A stretch of 64,000 nucleotides of DNA from Massilia antarctica (lineage in GTDB: Bacteria > Pseudomonadota > Gammaproteobacteria > Burkholderiales > Burkholderiaceae_D), in the NCBI RefSeq assembly GCF_015689335.1, contig NZ_CP065053.1, positions 372,001 through 436,000 on the forward strand. The letters run 5' to 3'. Below are positions 48,310 to 56,952 of the stretch, piece after piece. A model generated the notes under the pieces. That model did no database searches. It saw only the letters and a program-made list of their open reading frames with translations, and had not been told where the DNA came from. Position 1 is the first letter of the stretch. Each line of letters opens with the position of its first letter. Position numbers and translations under genes: made by a program.

Positions 48310-49176
48310 CTAGCGCGCGTTCTGCGGATGGGTGATGGTCGAACCGGTGCGCTTGAGCGCCACCACGAAGGCGTCCGCCAGGGTGGCCTTGGTGACCACG
48401 TCTTCCAGGTTCACGCCGAGATGGACGATGGTCTGGGCGATCTGCGGGCGGATGCCGCTGATGATGCAGTCGGCGCCCATCAGGCGCGCGGCGGCGATGG
48501 TCTTGAGCAGATGCTGGGCCACCAGGGTGTCGACGGTGGGCACGCCGGTGATGTCGATGATGGCGATCGAAGCGCCGGTATCGACGATTTTTTGCAGCAG
48601 GTTCTCCATCACCACCTGGGTGCGGGCGCTGTCGAGGGTACCGATCAGCGGCAGGGCCAGCACGCCGTCCCACAGCTGCACGACCGGCGTGGACAACTCC
48701 AGCAATTCCTGCTGCTGGCGCAGGATGACCTGCTCGCGCGCCTTCTGGTACACCTCGATGGTAAACAGGCCGAGGCGGTCGAACAGCGCGCTGGTGGAGG
48801 CGGTTTCCTCGACCAGCTGGATCGGATTGTCGGCCAGGGCGGTGCGCAGGTAAGCGAACAGCGGCTCTTTCAGCGCGAAGATGAAGCTGGCGGTTTCGAT
48901 CGACGAAAAGCCCTGGCGCACGCGCGCCTGCGAGATTTCGGTCAGCATGTGGCGCGTGTCATCCCAAGCCGCGCTTTCGATATCGTTGGTGGCGCCGCGT
49001 TCGAGGGCCTGCACCAGCATGGGCAGGAAACGGGTCGCCTGCTGGCGCAGTTCGGCCTCGGCGTTCTTGTCGCGCCGGATCATGCGTGTCATCAGTCCCG
49101 ACAGCCATACTTCCAGCAGCTCATTTTCAAATTTCGTGATAATTAACGCTAACTGCGGGCTTTTGTCGGTGCTCAT
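48310..49176 (-). CDS. rsbR: RsbR-like stressosome sensor protein
   Basis: A 288-residue protein in two halves. Residues about 10-150 are an all-helical sensor domain of the RsbRD-N kind (IITKFENELLEVWLSGLM), with no recognisable haem- or flavin-binding motif. Residues about 165-280 are a STAS domain with IIDITGVPTVDTLVAQHL and GIRPQIAQTIVHLGVNL; Thr217 and Thr249 lie where RsbR paralogues carry phosphorylated threonines. The signal sensed is unknown. AGG lies six bases before the ATG at 49176; the frame is open to 49353 but the extension shows no fold. The 180 bases between this start and the repeat cluster include a TATAAT at 49255-49260 (minus strand) without a clear -35. Confidence 0.93.
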   Translation of the reverse strand: MSTDKSPQLALIITKFENELLEVWLSGLMTRMIRRDKNAEAELRQQATRFLPMLVQALERGATNDIESAAWDDTRHMLTEISQARVRQGFSSIETASFIFALKEPLFAYLRTALADNPIQLVEETASTSALFDRLGLFTIEVYQKAREQVILRQQQELLELSTPVVQLWDGVLALPLIGTLDSARTQVVMENLLQKIVDTGASIAIIDITGVPTVDTLVAQHLLKTIAAARLMGADCIISGIRPQIAQTIVHLGVNLEDVVTKATLADAFVVALKRTGSTITHPQNAR

Positions 49177-49356
49177 TGGATCCTTTGAGGGATAGTGCGG
49201 CTGATAATGGGAAGCAATACATGGACCGGTCCCGGCCACGGCGATATTGTTGACATTATATAGGCAGTCGACAACCGCCCGTACACAATTGGTACGAGCT
49301 CCAGCACCAAAATCCGCGGCTACCGCGCCCCATCGGCCCCCCCTGGAAAGCAATTA

Positions 49357-49772
49357 CCCAACCGGGGTCTGACCTCTGATTCGCAACCGGGGTCTGACCT
49401 CTGATTCGGATTCGCAACCGGGGTCTGACCTCTGATTCGAAACATTTCCTTATCGGGGTCAGAGCTCTGGCTCGAAATATTTCAAGGAAAAAAGTGGAAG
49501 TGAGGGGGCATGCTGCAAAACCGGACCGGCGCCGGCTTTCCGAGCGATATGTTGCGAGTCAAAGCTCTGACCCCAATGTAGAAATATTTCGAATCAGAGG
49601 TCAGACCCCGAATGACACGAGCGATATGTTGCGAGTCAAAGCTCTGACCCCAATGTAGAAATATTTCGAATCAGAGGTCAGACCCCGAATGACACAATGA
49701 AGAAATATTTCGAATCAGAGGTCAGACCCCGAATGAGAAATGTTTCAAGTCAGAGCTCTGACCCCGGTTGGG
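49357..49772. repeat. Composite palindromic repeat cluster (REP/BIME-like)
   Basis: The segment is bounded by inverted CCCAACCGGGGTC (49357-49369) and GACCCCGGTTGGG (49760-49772). Inside, the 21-base core CGGGGTCTGACCTCTGATTCG occurs three times forward (49363, 49388, 49419) and three times reversed (49590, 49667, 49711). A 77-base unit is repeated in tandem at 49542-49618 and 49619-49695, with a partial third copy to 49736. Related GGGGTCAGAG-CTCTG elements and AAATATTTC blocks also recur. There is no coding sequence. Confidence 0.9.
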
Positions 49773-49790
49773 AAATGTTGTGAAAGGGAT

Positions 49791-51521
49791 TTAGAATTCT
49801 TCCCAGTCGCTTTCGCCGGCCGGTACCGGGCGCCCCGCGGACGGCTTGCTCGCGGACAGGCGGGGCGCCGGTGCCGCCGGGCGCGTTGCCGGGCGCGCGG
49901 CCGGCACGGCCCGCCGCACCGCGCGCACCGCCGGCGCCGCCGCCAGGTGCCGGTCGCTGATTTTGAATACACTGACCGCTTCGGCCAGGCTGGCCGCCTG
50001 CTGCTTCATCGCTTCCGCCGCCGCCGCCGCTTGCTCAACCAGTGCCGCGTTTTGCTGTGTGACGGCATCCATTTGGCCGATGGCATCGTTGATCTGGTCG
50101 ATCCCCACGTTCTGCTCGCCGCTGGCAACGGCAATCTCGGCAATGATCGCCGTCACCCGTTGCACGCTGGCCACCACTTCTTCCATCGTGGTGCCCGCCT
50201 GTCCGACCAGCTTGCTGCCGATGTCGACCTTGTCGACCGAGTCGCCGATCAGGGTCTTGATTTCCTTCGCCGCCGCCGCCGAGCGCTGCGCCAGATTGCG
50301 CACTTCGGAGGCGACCACGGCAAAGCCGCGCCCCTGCTCGCCCGCCCGCGCCGCTTCCACGGCGGCATTCAAGGCCAGAATATTGGTCTGGAAGGCAATG
50401 CCATCGATCACGCCGATGATATCGACAATTTTCTTGGACGAGTCGTTGATCGAACCCATGGTGTGGATCACTTGCGCCACTGCGTCGCCCCCGCGCACCG
50501 CCACCACCGAGGCGTCGCTGGCCAGCTTGCTCGCCTGACTGGCATTCTCGCCATTCTGCTTGACGGTTGAGGTCAGCTCTTCCATGGCCGAGGCGGTTTC
50601 TTCAAGGGAGCTGGCCTGCTCTTCAGTGCGCGCCGACAAGTCCTGGTTGCCATCGGCAATTTCGCTCGACGCCGCCGCAATCGCATCGGTGCCGGCGCGC
50701 ACCTTGCCGACGATCTCGGCCAGGTTGTCGTGCATCTCCTTGAGCGACTTGAGCAAGGTGCCGATTTCGTCGTTGCCGCGCGCCACGATCAAGGTCGACA
50801 GATCGCCGCTGGCCACCGTGCGCGCGATATTGACCGCTTCGTTGAGCGGCCCGGTGATGCTGCGCACCAGCCACATCATGATGACGGCCCCGACCGCCAC
50901 CGTGACCAGCACGATCATCAGCAGCTTGAGGGTCACGGCGCGTTCGACGGCGGCCTGCTCCTTGGCCATGGCGACCGTCAATGCGCGCGATTCGGTGCCA
51001 ATGAAGCTGACAATGGCGTCGATCTTCTGGGTCGGCTCGCGGTCCATGCCCTTGACCAGGTGATCGACGGCTTTGTAGCTCTCTGCATTGGCGCCATCGA
51101 ATTTTTGTAGCGCGCCCAGGTAGTTCTTGCCCAGGTCGTCGGTGGCCTTGATGGCCTCGTCGACCAGCGGCGTGCGCAGTCCCAATTCCCCGAGGATGGT
51201 ATTCACCTTGCCCAGTTCGGCGCGGGTGGACTCGCCGCTCTTGCGGAACGAGGCCGTGTATTTTTCCAGCTGGGCAGGATCGGTGCCGCGCAGCAGGATA
51301 TTCTTCCATTCCTGCACCTGGATCTTGAATTCGACCTGGGCACTGCGCGCCATGTCGACCGCATCGGTCAGTTTGGCGGCGCGCTGCATGGCCAGCGCAC
51401 TCTGGGCGTTGGCGCTGGACAGGGCCGACCAGGCGCCCAGGCCGACCAGTAGAAAAGCGGCAAAAAAGAAAGCGCCGAGCGCACCGAGGCGCACGGCAAT
51501 TCGGAGGTTGGCGAGTTTCAT
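49791..51521 (-). CDS. Methyl-accepting chemotaxis protein with CheR-tether pentapeptide
   Basis: A 576-residue transmembrane chemoreceptor. Membrane helix 1 at about residues 10-33, a periplasmic four-helix-bundle sensor at about 35-190, helix 2 at about 196-218 ([19 protein letters not shown]), HAMP at about 219-270 ([18 protein letters not shown]), and the signalling hairpin with [20 protein letters not shown] and methylation-type [13 protein letters not shown]. The Ala/Pro-rich C-terminal tail ends in DWEEF, matching the xWxxF motif that recruits CheR/CheB in enteric receptors. GAGAGAGCCC precedes the ATG. The stop lies 19 bases from the repeat cluster. The ligand is unknown. Confidence 0.95.
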   Translation of the reverse strand: MKLANLRIAVRLGALGAFFFAAFLLVGLGAWSALSSANAQSALAMQRAAKLTDAVDMARSAQVEFKIQVQEWKNILLRGTDPAQLEKYTASFRKSGESTRAELGKVNTILGELGLRTPLVDEAIKATDDLGKNYLGALQKFDGANAESYKAVDHLVKGMDREPTQKIDAIVSFIGTESRALTVAMAKEQAAVERAVTLKLLMIVLVTVAVGAVIMMWLVRSITGPLNEAVNIARTVASGDLSTLIVARGNDEIGTLLKSLKEMHDNLAEIVGKVRAGTDAIAAASSEIADGNQDLSARTEEQASSLEETASAMEELTSTVKQNGENASQASKLASDASVVAVRGGDAVAQVIHTMGSINDSSKKIVDIIGVIDGIAFQTNILALNAAVEAARAGEQGRGFAVVASEVRNLAQRSAAAAKEIKTLIGDSVDKVDIGSKLVGQAGTTMEEVVASVQRVTAIIAEIAVASGEQNVGIDQINDAIGQMDAVTQQNAALVEQAAAAAEAMKQQAASLAEAVSVFKISDRHLAAAPAVRAVRRAVPAARPATRPAAPAPRLSASKPSAGRPVPAGESDWEEF

Positions 51522-51635
51522 GGGCTCTCTCGGTATAGTTGCGTTAACGTCTGTAAAGACGCCTGCTGTGCAAGCTCATCATGAACCCGGGTAAGAGAAA
51601 AAGAAATACGTTTCAGTTAACTCGCAACAAGTATT

Positions 51636-52157
51636 TCAGGCAGTTGCACACAGTTCCATCGCATACAGCCGGGTACCCGTATCGTCCGGTGCAAGGTGGA
51701 CAATCTTTTCGAAGCGCAGGCCGAGTTTTTCGAGCAGGGCGTGCGAGGCGGCGTTGCGTGGCGAGGCAATCGCCAGCAGGCGCGCCAGGCCGAGCGTGGC
51801 GCGCGCGTAGGCGAGCACACCGACGGCCGCTTCCAGCGCATAGCCTTGGCCGCGCCAGGCCGGCAGGAAGGCATAGCCGATGTCGACCTCGGCCAGGGTG
51901 TCGCGCTTGATCAGGCCGCACATGCCGATCGCCTCCCCGCTCTCCCTGAGCGCCACCAGCCAGATCGCATGCCCGAGCGCTTCCTGCATCTTCACCGGGC
52001 CGTTCTCGATGTGCAGGCGCGCCTCGTCCAGGGTGCGGATGCCGCGGTCGCCGATGTTGGCGATGAAGTCGGGATCGTTGACCAGCTCCAGGTAGAACGG
52101 CGCATCGGCCGCTTCCACGGTGCGCAGCGCCAGGCGCGAGGTAGCGAGGATATTCAT
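51636..52157 (-). CDS. GNAT-family N-acetyltransferase (RimJ/RimL-like)
   Basis: A 173-residue acetyltransferase. The opening TSRLALRTVEAADAPFYLEL, the EVDIGYAFLPAWRGQGYALE acetyl-CoA-binding motif A and the late SHALLEKLGLRFEK are characteristic of the RimJ/RimL ribosomal-protein acetyltransferase subfamily, though most relatives acetylate small molecules or other proteins. The start at 52157 overlaps the preceding acetyltransferase stop by four bases (ATGA), so the two are co-translated. The acceptor is unknown. Confidence 0.9.
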   Translation of the reverse strand: MNILATSRLALRTVEAADAPFYLELVNDPDFIANIGDRGIRTLDEARLHIENGPVKMQEALGHAIWLVALRESGEAIGMCGLIKRDTLAEVDIGYAFLPAWRGQGYALEAAVGVLAYARATLGLARLLAIASPRNAASHALLEKLGLRFEKIVHLAPDDTGTRLYAMELCATA

Positions 52158-52726
52158 CGGCACGCCGGCGCCGGCCAGGCGGCCGGATCGGTCAGCAGCT
52201 GGTACATCACGTAGGCGTCCACATAGCCCAGGCGCGCATGGAGGAACGACTTGGGCAGGGTGCCGACAATCTCGAAGCCCAGCTTTTTCCACAGCGCGAC
52301 GGCGGCCCGGTTGCTGCTGATGACGTAGTTGAACTGCATCGCCAGATAGCCCTGGCGGCGCGCTTCGGCCAGGCTGTGGCGGCCGAGCAGGGTGCCCACG
52401 CCGGCCCCCTGCGCCGCCGGGCTGACCATGTACGAGGCATTGGCCACATGCGCGCCAAGGTCCATCTGGTTCGGTACCAGCTTGTACATGCCCAGCACGC
52501 GCTGGTCGGCGTCGACGGCGACGAAGCTGGTCGAGCGCGGATTGAACCAGTAGTCGGCGCAGGCTGCCCTGGACGTGCCAGGCGCGAAGGGATAGGATTC
52601 GCCGGCCTCGATGACAGCGTCGAAAATGGTCCACATCCCGTCCATGTCGCTAGCTGCGGCTGGACGGACCCGGATACTGGTCTGGGTCTGGATCTCGGTC
52701 TGATTCTGGATCTGCTGCTGGCTCAC
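52154..52726 (-). CDS. GNAT-family N-acetyltransferase
   Basis: A 190-residue acetyltransferase of the L-amino-acid/phosphinothricin type: IRVRPAAASDMDGMWTIFD, then YMVSPAAQGAGVGTLLGRH (motif A) and NRAAVALWKKLGFEIVGTLP. GTG at 52726 is preferred because GGGAGG lies five bases upstream; an ATG at 52771 in the same frame has no ribosome-binding site. The first 15 or so residues are Gln/Thr-rich (QQQIQNQTEIQTQTS), encoded by an imperfect six-base repeat that could vary in length. Its stop overlaps the next acetyltransferase start. Confidence 0.87.
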   Translation of the reverse strand: MSQQQIQNQTEIQTQTSIRVRPAAASDMDGMWTIFDAVIEAGESYPFAPGTSRAACADYWFNPRSTSFVAVDADQRVLGMYKLVPNQMDLGAHVANASYMVSPAAQGAGVGTLLGRHSLAEARRQGYLAMQFNYVISSNRAAVALWKKLGFEIVGTLPKSFLHARLGYVDAYVMYQLLTDPAAWPAPACR

Positions 52727-52821
52727 GCACCCCTCCCGGTTGAACGTCGCGCCTTGTTCATTTTTCGACAAGGTTGATCGGTGCCGAGTGTAGCATCGAT
52801 GGCGCCCCGCCCGTCAAGCCA

Positions 52822-54099
52822 TCAGCGCATCCCGAGGCGGAAATCGGTGGCGCCCGCGCGCCCCGGCAGGTTCAGGGTGGCGCGCGCGCGCGGCGCTTCG
52901 CTCACCACCACGCCGCGCCGGATCACCATGCGCCGCGCCGCGCGCAGGCGGATCGCTTCGACCGTGCTGGCCGCGTCCAGCAGCACCAGGTCGGCGTGGC
53001 AGCGCGGCGCGATGCCGTAGCCTTCCAGCCCGAGGATGCGGGCCGGAACCTCGGTCACCGCCAGGAAGCACTGGTGCATCGCCTCCTGCCCCGTCATCTG
53101 CGCCACGTGCAGGCCCATATGCGCCACTTCCAGCATGTCGGCCGAGCCGAGGCTGTACCACGGGTCCATCACGCAATCGTGGCCGAAGGCGACGTCCACG
53201 CCGGCGCCGATCAGCTCCGGCACGCGCGTCATGCCGCGCCGCTTGGGATAGGTGTCGTGGCGCCCCTGCAGGGTGATGTTAATGAGCGGGTTGGCAATCG
53301 CCGCCACGCCAGCCTCGCGGATCAGCGGCAGCAGCTTGCTGACGTAGTAGTTGTCCATCGAGTGCATCGACGTCAGGTGCGAGCCGGCCACCCTGCCCTG
53401 CATGCCGAGGCGCTGGGTTTCGAAGGCCAGGGTTTCGATATGGCGCGACATGGGGTCGTCCGATTCGTCGCAGTGCATGTCCACCCGCAGTCCCTGCGCG
53501 GCCGCGTATTCGCACAGCAGGCGCACCGAGGCCGCGCCGTCGCTCATGGTGCGCTCGAAATGGGGAATCCCGCCCACCACGTCCACCCCCATGCCAATGG
53601 CGCGCTTGAGGTTTTCAAAAGCGCTGGCGCTGCGCAAAATCCCATCCTGCGGAAACGCGACCAGTTGCAGGTCCAGATAGGGAGCCACCCGGCGCCGCAC
53701 TTCCAGCAGCGCTTCCACCGCCAGCAGGCGGTCGTCGCAAATGTCGACGTGCGAGCGGATCGCCAGCAAACCGCGCGCGACCGCCCAGTCGCAGTACTGC
53801 ATGGCGCGTTCGACCAGCGCATCCTGGGTCAGGCCCGGTTTCAGTTCGCCCCACAGCGCGATCCCTTCGAGCAGGGTGCCGCTGCGGTTCACCCGCGGCA
53901 GGCCGTAGCTGAGCGTGGCATCCATGTGGAAGTGGGCGTCGACGAACGGCGGCGTCACCAGGTCGCCGCCGGCGTCGATCTCGCGCGCGCCCTGCACGGC
54001 CAGGCGCGGGCCGACGGCGGCAATGCGCCCGCCCTCGATCGCGATATCAATCTGGAGGCGCCCGTCGGGCAGGCTGGCGTTGCGGATAACGAGATCCAT
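52822..54099 (-). CDS. codA: Cytosine deaminase / amidohydrolase
   Basis: A 425-residue metal-dependent amidohydrolase that converts cytosine to uracil plus ammonia for pyrimidine salvage. The metal-binding FVDAHFHMD (His56, His58), the DMHCDESDDP segment (His209, Glu212), SHLTSMHSM (His241) and GHDCVMDPWYSLG (Asp308) match CodA in order and spacing; length is normal. AGGAG precedes the ATG. No cytosine permease gene is adjacent. Related enzymes act on creatinine or isoguanine, so specificity is likely but not certain. It is divergent from the phasin gene. Confidence 0.9.
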   Translation of the reverse strand: MDLVIRNASLPDGRLQIDIAIEGGRIAAVGPRLAVQGAREIDAGGDLVTPPFVDAHFHMDATLSYGLPRVNRSGTLLEGIALWGELKPGLTQDALVERAMQYCDWAVARGLLAIRSHVDICDDRLLAVEALLEVRRRVAPYLDLQLVAFPQDGILRSASAFENLKRAIGMGVDVVGGIPHFERTMSDGAASVRLLCEYAAAQGLRVDMHCDESDDPMSRHIETLAFETQRLGMQGRVAGSHLTSMHSMDNYYVSKLLPLIREAGVAAIANPLINITLQGRHDTYPKRRGMTRVPELIGAGVDVAFGHDCVMDPWYSLGSADMLEVAHMGLHVAQMTGQEAMHQCFLAVTEVPARILGLEGYGIAPRCHADLVLLDAASTVEAIRLRAARRMVIRRGVVVSEAPRARATLNLPGRAGATDFRLGMR

Positions 54100-54323
54100 C
54101 GATGGCTCCTGGGAAAAGGCTATGTCGCCCGATTGTAGCGAGTTCGGCCGGAGTTGGGTCGGGCGGACGTGGGTTTGTCATGCCGCTGTCATGCCAATCG
54201 GATAAATGCTGCGATGCAAGATATTTTCGTGAGCACGGTTGAAAAATTGCTTTTCAAGGCAGGCAATCATGGATAGACTTAGCAATATTGCAGCGCGTCA
54301 TAAAACACTTCCAAGGAACCCAG

Positions 54324-55058
54324 ATGAGTAACCTTCCAGAACAGTTTTCCGCAGCACGCAAAGCCCAGCTCGAAGCGCAGTTCGACGCTTTCCGCCATTT
54401 TTCCGGCAAGGCGGTCGAAAATACCGAAAAGCTGATTGCCCTGAACCTGCGCACCACCCGCGCCAGTGTTGAAAAATCCACCGCCGCCTTCCAGCAGTTG
54501 CTGGCCGCCAAGGACCCGGGCGACCTGCTGGCGCTGACCGCGCACAGCCGCGAGAGCTTCAACACCATTCTCGACTACAGCCGCGCCCTGTTCGGCATCG
54601 CCGGCAGCGTGAGCGCCGAGGCCGCCAAGGCGTCGGCCCTGTCCGCGCCCGCCGTGGCGCGCGCGTCCGCCAACGATGAAGCGCACGGCGACGACGGGCA
54701 CTACGACGAACAAGCCGCCGGCGACAAGGTCGAAGCCGCCGGCAGCGATGCCCCGGCCGAACCCGACACGGACGATGAGCCGATCATCGTCAGCATGAAC
54801 CCCATCGGCGAATCCGCCCCCGACCCGCTGCCGCTGGCCGACGCCACCCCGATCGCGCGCGCGATCGCCGGCATCGGCGCCGGCGCCTCGCAGGACGCGC
54901 CAGCGGCCGCGCCCCTGGCCGCCGACGACGCGATCCAGATCGACGTCTCCGGCATCAGGCCGATCGACACAACGCCGCCGCCGGCTCCGCATTCGGGCAG
55001 GCCGGTCATGGGCAAACCGGCCGATGCGTCCGGATCGAAAGGCGCGCGCAAGAAATAA
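54324..55058 (+). CDS. Phasin-family polyhydroxyalkanoate granule protein with long acidic tail
   Basis: A 244-residue protein. Residues about 5-105 are a phasin domain (EQFSAARKAQLEAQFDAFRH, TEKLIALNLRTTRASVEKS, LLALTAHSRESFN) that coats PHA granules. The remainder, about 130 residues, is low-complexity and rich in Ala, Asp, Glu and Pro, ending with a basic KGARKK; typical phasins are about 190 residues and lack so long a tail. AAGGAA lies before the ATG at 54324. Being divergent from cytosine deaminase, it has its own promoter region. A 12-bp tandem repeat begins directly at its stop codon. Confidence 0.9.
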   Translation: MSNLPEQFSAARKAQLEAQFDAFRHFSGKAVENTEKLIALNLRTTRASVEKSTAAFQQLLAAKDPGDLLALTAHSRESFNTILDYSRALFGIAGSVSAEAAKASALSAPAVARASANDEAHGDDGHYDEQAAGDKVEAAGSDAPAEPDTDDEPIIVSMNPIGESAPDPLPLADATPIARAIAGIGAGASQDAPAAAPLAADDAIQIDVSGIRPIDTTPPPAPHSGRPVMGKPADASGSKGARKK

Positions 55059-55106
55059 GGCACGGCGGTAGGCACCGCGGTAGGCACGGCGGTAGGCACG
55101 GCGGCG
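55059..55106. repeat. Four tandem 12-bp repeats after phasin gene
   Basis: GGCACGGCGGTA occurs four times in a row (55059, 55071, 55083, 55095) with one change in copy 2 and two in copy 4. It begins right after the phasin stop codon. Confidence 0.9.
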
Positions 55107-55150
55107 GATACGGCCGGCCTCTGCGCCAAGTTGCCAAAAGTAGTAAATTA

Positions 55151-55172
55151 ACGGGCTTCGGCCCGTTTGTTT
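55151..55172 (+). terminator. Rho-independent terminator after phasin gene
   Basis: ACGGGC-TTCG-GCCCGT is a 6-bp stem with a stable tetraloop followed by TTGTTT. It lies 29 bases before the ABC exporter start. Confidence 0.75.
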
Positions 55173-55200
55173 CGTCTGGGCGCAACTTGCAAGGAACGTA

Positions 55201-56952
55201 ATGAGTTTATCGAAGCTCGTCGGCAGCTTTGTGCGCCGCCATTGGCGCTCCTATATATCCTCGGCCTTCATGCTGGCCGGCGTGGCCGCGCTGACGGTCT
55301 GGATTCCACGCAAAATCGGCGCCCTGATCGACGGCCTGGCCGCGCACAGCCTCGGCCCCCACGACCTGTTGCGCGGACTGCTGCAACTGCTCGCCATGGG
55401 CGTGGCCATTTACCTGCTGCGGGTCGGCTGGCGCCTGCGCCTGTTCGCTGCGGCCTACCAGCTCGGGGTCGAACTGCGCACACGCTTCTACGCGCGCCTG
55501 TCGGCCCAGGGGCCGGCCTTCTACCAGAAGCAGCGCACCGGCGACCTGATGGCGCTGGCCACCAACGATATCGACGCCATCGAAATGGCGGCCGGCGAAG
55601 CCATGCTGGCCGGTTTCGACGGCAGCCTGACCCTGGTCATGGTGCTGGGGATCATGACCTTGGGCGTCGACTGGCGCCTGGCCTGCATCGCCCTGCTGCC
55701 CTTTCCGTTCATGGCGTTCGCGTTCTGGCGCATCTCCACCCATATCCACATGGCGGCGAGCGACTCGCTCAAGCGCTTCTCCAGCCTGAACGACCATGTA
55801 CAGGAAGCCCTGTCTGGCGTGCGCACCCTGCGCGCGTTGGGGCTGGAGCAGCGCAGCGCGGCGCAGTTCAGCGAACTGGCCGCGCACGCGGCCGACGCCA
55901 GCCTGCGCGCCCAGAAATGGGAAGCGGCCTACGAGCCGGCCGTGGGACTCACCCTCACCGCCGCCAGCGCGCTCACGCTCGGCCTGGGCGGCTACCTGGT
56001 ATGGCACAACCAGCTGACCATCGGCGCGCTGACCAGCTTCACCATGTACCTGGGCCAGTTGATCTGGCCGATGTTCGCGGCCGGCTGGGTGCTCTCGCTG
56101 ATCGAACGCGGACGCGCGGCGCTGGCGCGCGTGCAGCCCCTGCTCGACACGCCCCTGAGCGTGGACGACCATGGCCAGGTGGCCGAGCTGGCCCCGGGCG
56201 CCTTGGTGCTCGACCATGTCGGCTACACCTACACCGGGCAAACCGTGCCGGCGCTGGCGGACGTCTCGTGCCAGGTCGCGCCCGGCCAGACCCTGGGCCT
56301 GGTGGGGCCGACCGGTTCCGGCAAGTCGACCCTGCTGCGCGTGCTGCTGCGCCAGGCCACGCCGCAGACCGGCCAGGCCAGCTGGGGCGGGCGGGCGCTG
56401 GCGGACTACACCCTGGCGACCTTGCGCGCGGCGATCAGCTGGGTGCCGCAGGAATCGTTCCTGTTCTCGGCCACCATCGCCGAGAACATCGCCCTGGCGC
56501 GCCCGGACGCCACGCGCGCGCAGATCGAGCACGCAGCCCACATGGCCGCCATCCACGACGACATCCTGCGCTTCCCGCAGGGCTACGACACGCCGGTGGG
56601 CGAACGCGGCATCACCTTGTCGGGCGGCCAGCGCCAGCGCGTGGCGATTGCCCGCTCGCTGCTGGCCGACAGCACCCTGCTGCTGCTCGACGACGCCCTG
56701 TCGGCGGTCGATACCGGCACCGAAACGCGCATCCTCGAACACCTGGAAGAACTGCGGCGCGCGCGGCCCGAACGCAGCGTGATCATCGCCAGCCACCGGC
56801 TGTCGGCCGTGGTCAACGCCGACTTCATCGTGGTGCTGCGCGACGGCCGCATCACCGAGTCGGGCACCCACGACGCCCTGCTCGAACGCGACGGCTGGTA
56901 CGCCAGCCAGTGGCGCTATCAACAACTGGAGGCCAGCCTCGATGCACTCTGA
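55201..56952 (+). CDS. ABC exporter half-transporter, MdlA/YheI-like
   Basis: A 583-residue fusion of a six-helix membrane domain (about residues 1-310) and an ATPase (about 340-583). Walker A GPTGSGKST, signature LSGGQRQRVAIAR, Walker B LLLLDDALSAVDT and H-loop ASHRLS are intact. The canonical Glu after Walker B is replaced by Asp (DDALS), a known feature of the degenerate half of heterodimeric exporters such as TM287/288, MdlA and YheI. AAGGAA lies before the ATG. It overlaps the next gene by 11 bases, consistent with obligate pairing. The substrate (drug or lipid) is unknown. Confidence 0.93.
   Translation: MSLSKLVGSFVRRHWRSYISSAFMLAGVAALTVWIPRKIGALIDGLAAHSLGPHDLLRGLLQLLAMGVAIYLLRVGWRLRLFAAAYQLGVELRTRFYARLSAQGPAFYQKQRTGDLMALATNDIDAIEMAAGEAMLAGFDGSLTLVMVLGIMTLGVDWRLACIALLPFPFMAFAFWRISTHIHMAASDSLKRFSSLNDHVQEALSGVRTLRALGLEQRSAAQFSELAAHAADASLRAQKWEAAYEPAVGLTLTAASALTLGLGGYLVWHNQLTIGALTSFTMYLGQLIWPMFAAGWVLSLIERGRAALARVQPLLDTPLSVDDHGQVAELAPGALVLDHVGYTYTGQTVPALADVSCQVAPGQTLGLVGPTGSGKSTLLRVLLRQATPQTGQASWGGRALADYTLATLRAAISWVPQESFLFSATIAENIALARPDATRAQIEHAAHMAAIHDDILRFPQGYDTPVGERGITLSGGQRQRVAIARSLLADSTLLLLDDALSAVDTGTETRILEHLEELRRARPERSVIIASHRLSAVVNADFIVVLRDGRITESGTHDALLERDGWYASQWRYQQLEASLDAL

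Noticed and set aside
49357..49772. Possible CRISPR array
   Set aside because: Repeats are irregularly spaced (25, 31, 77, 44 bases), occur in both orientations, and have no cas genes nearby.
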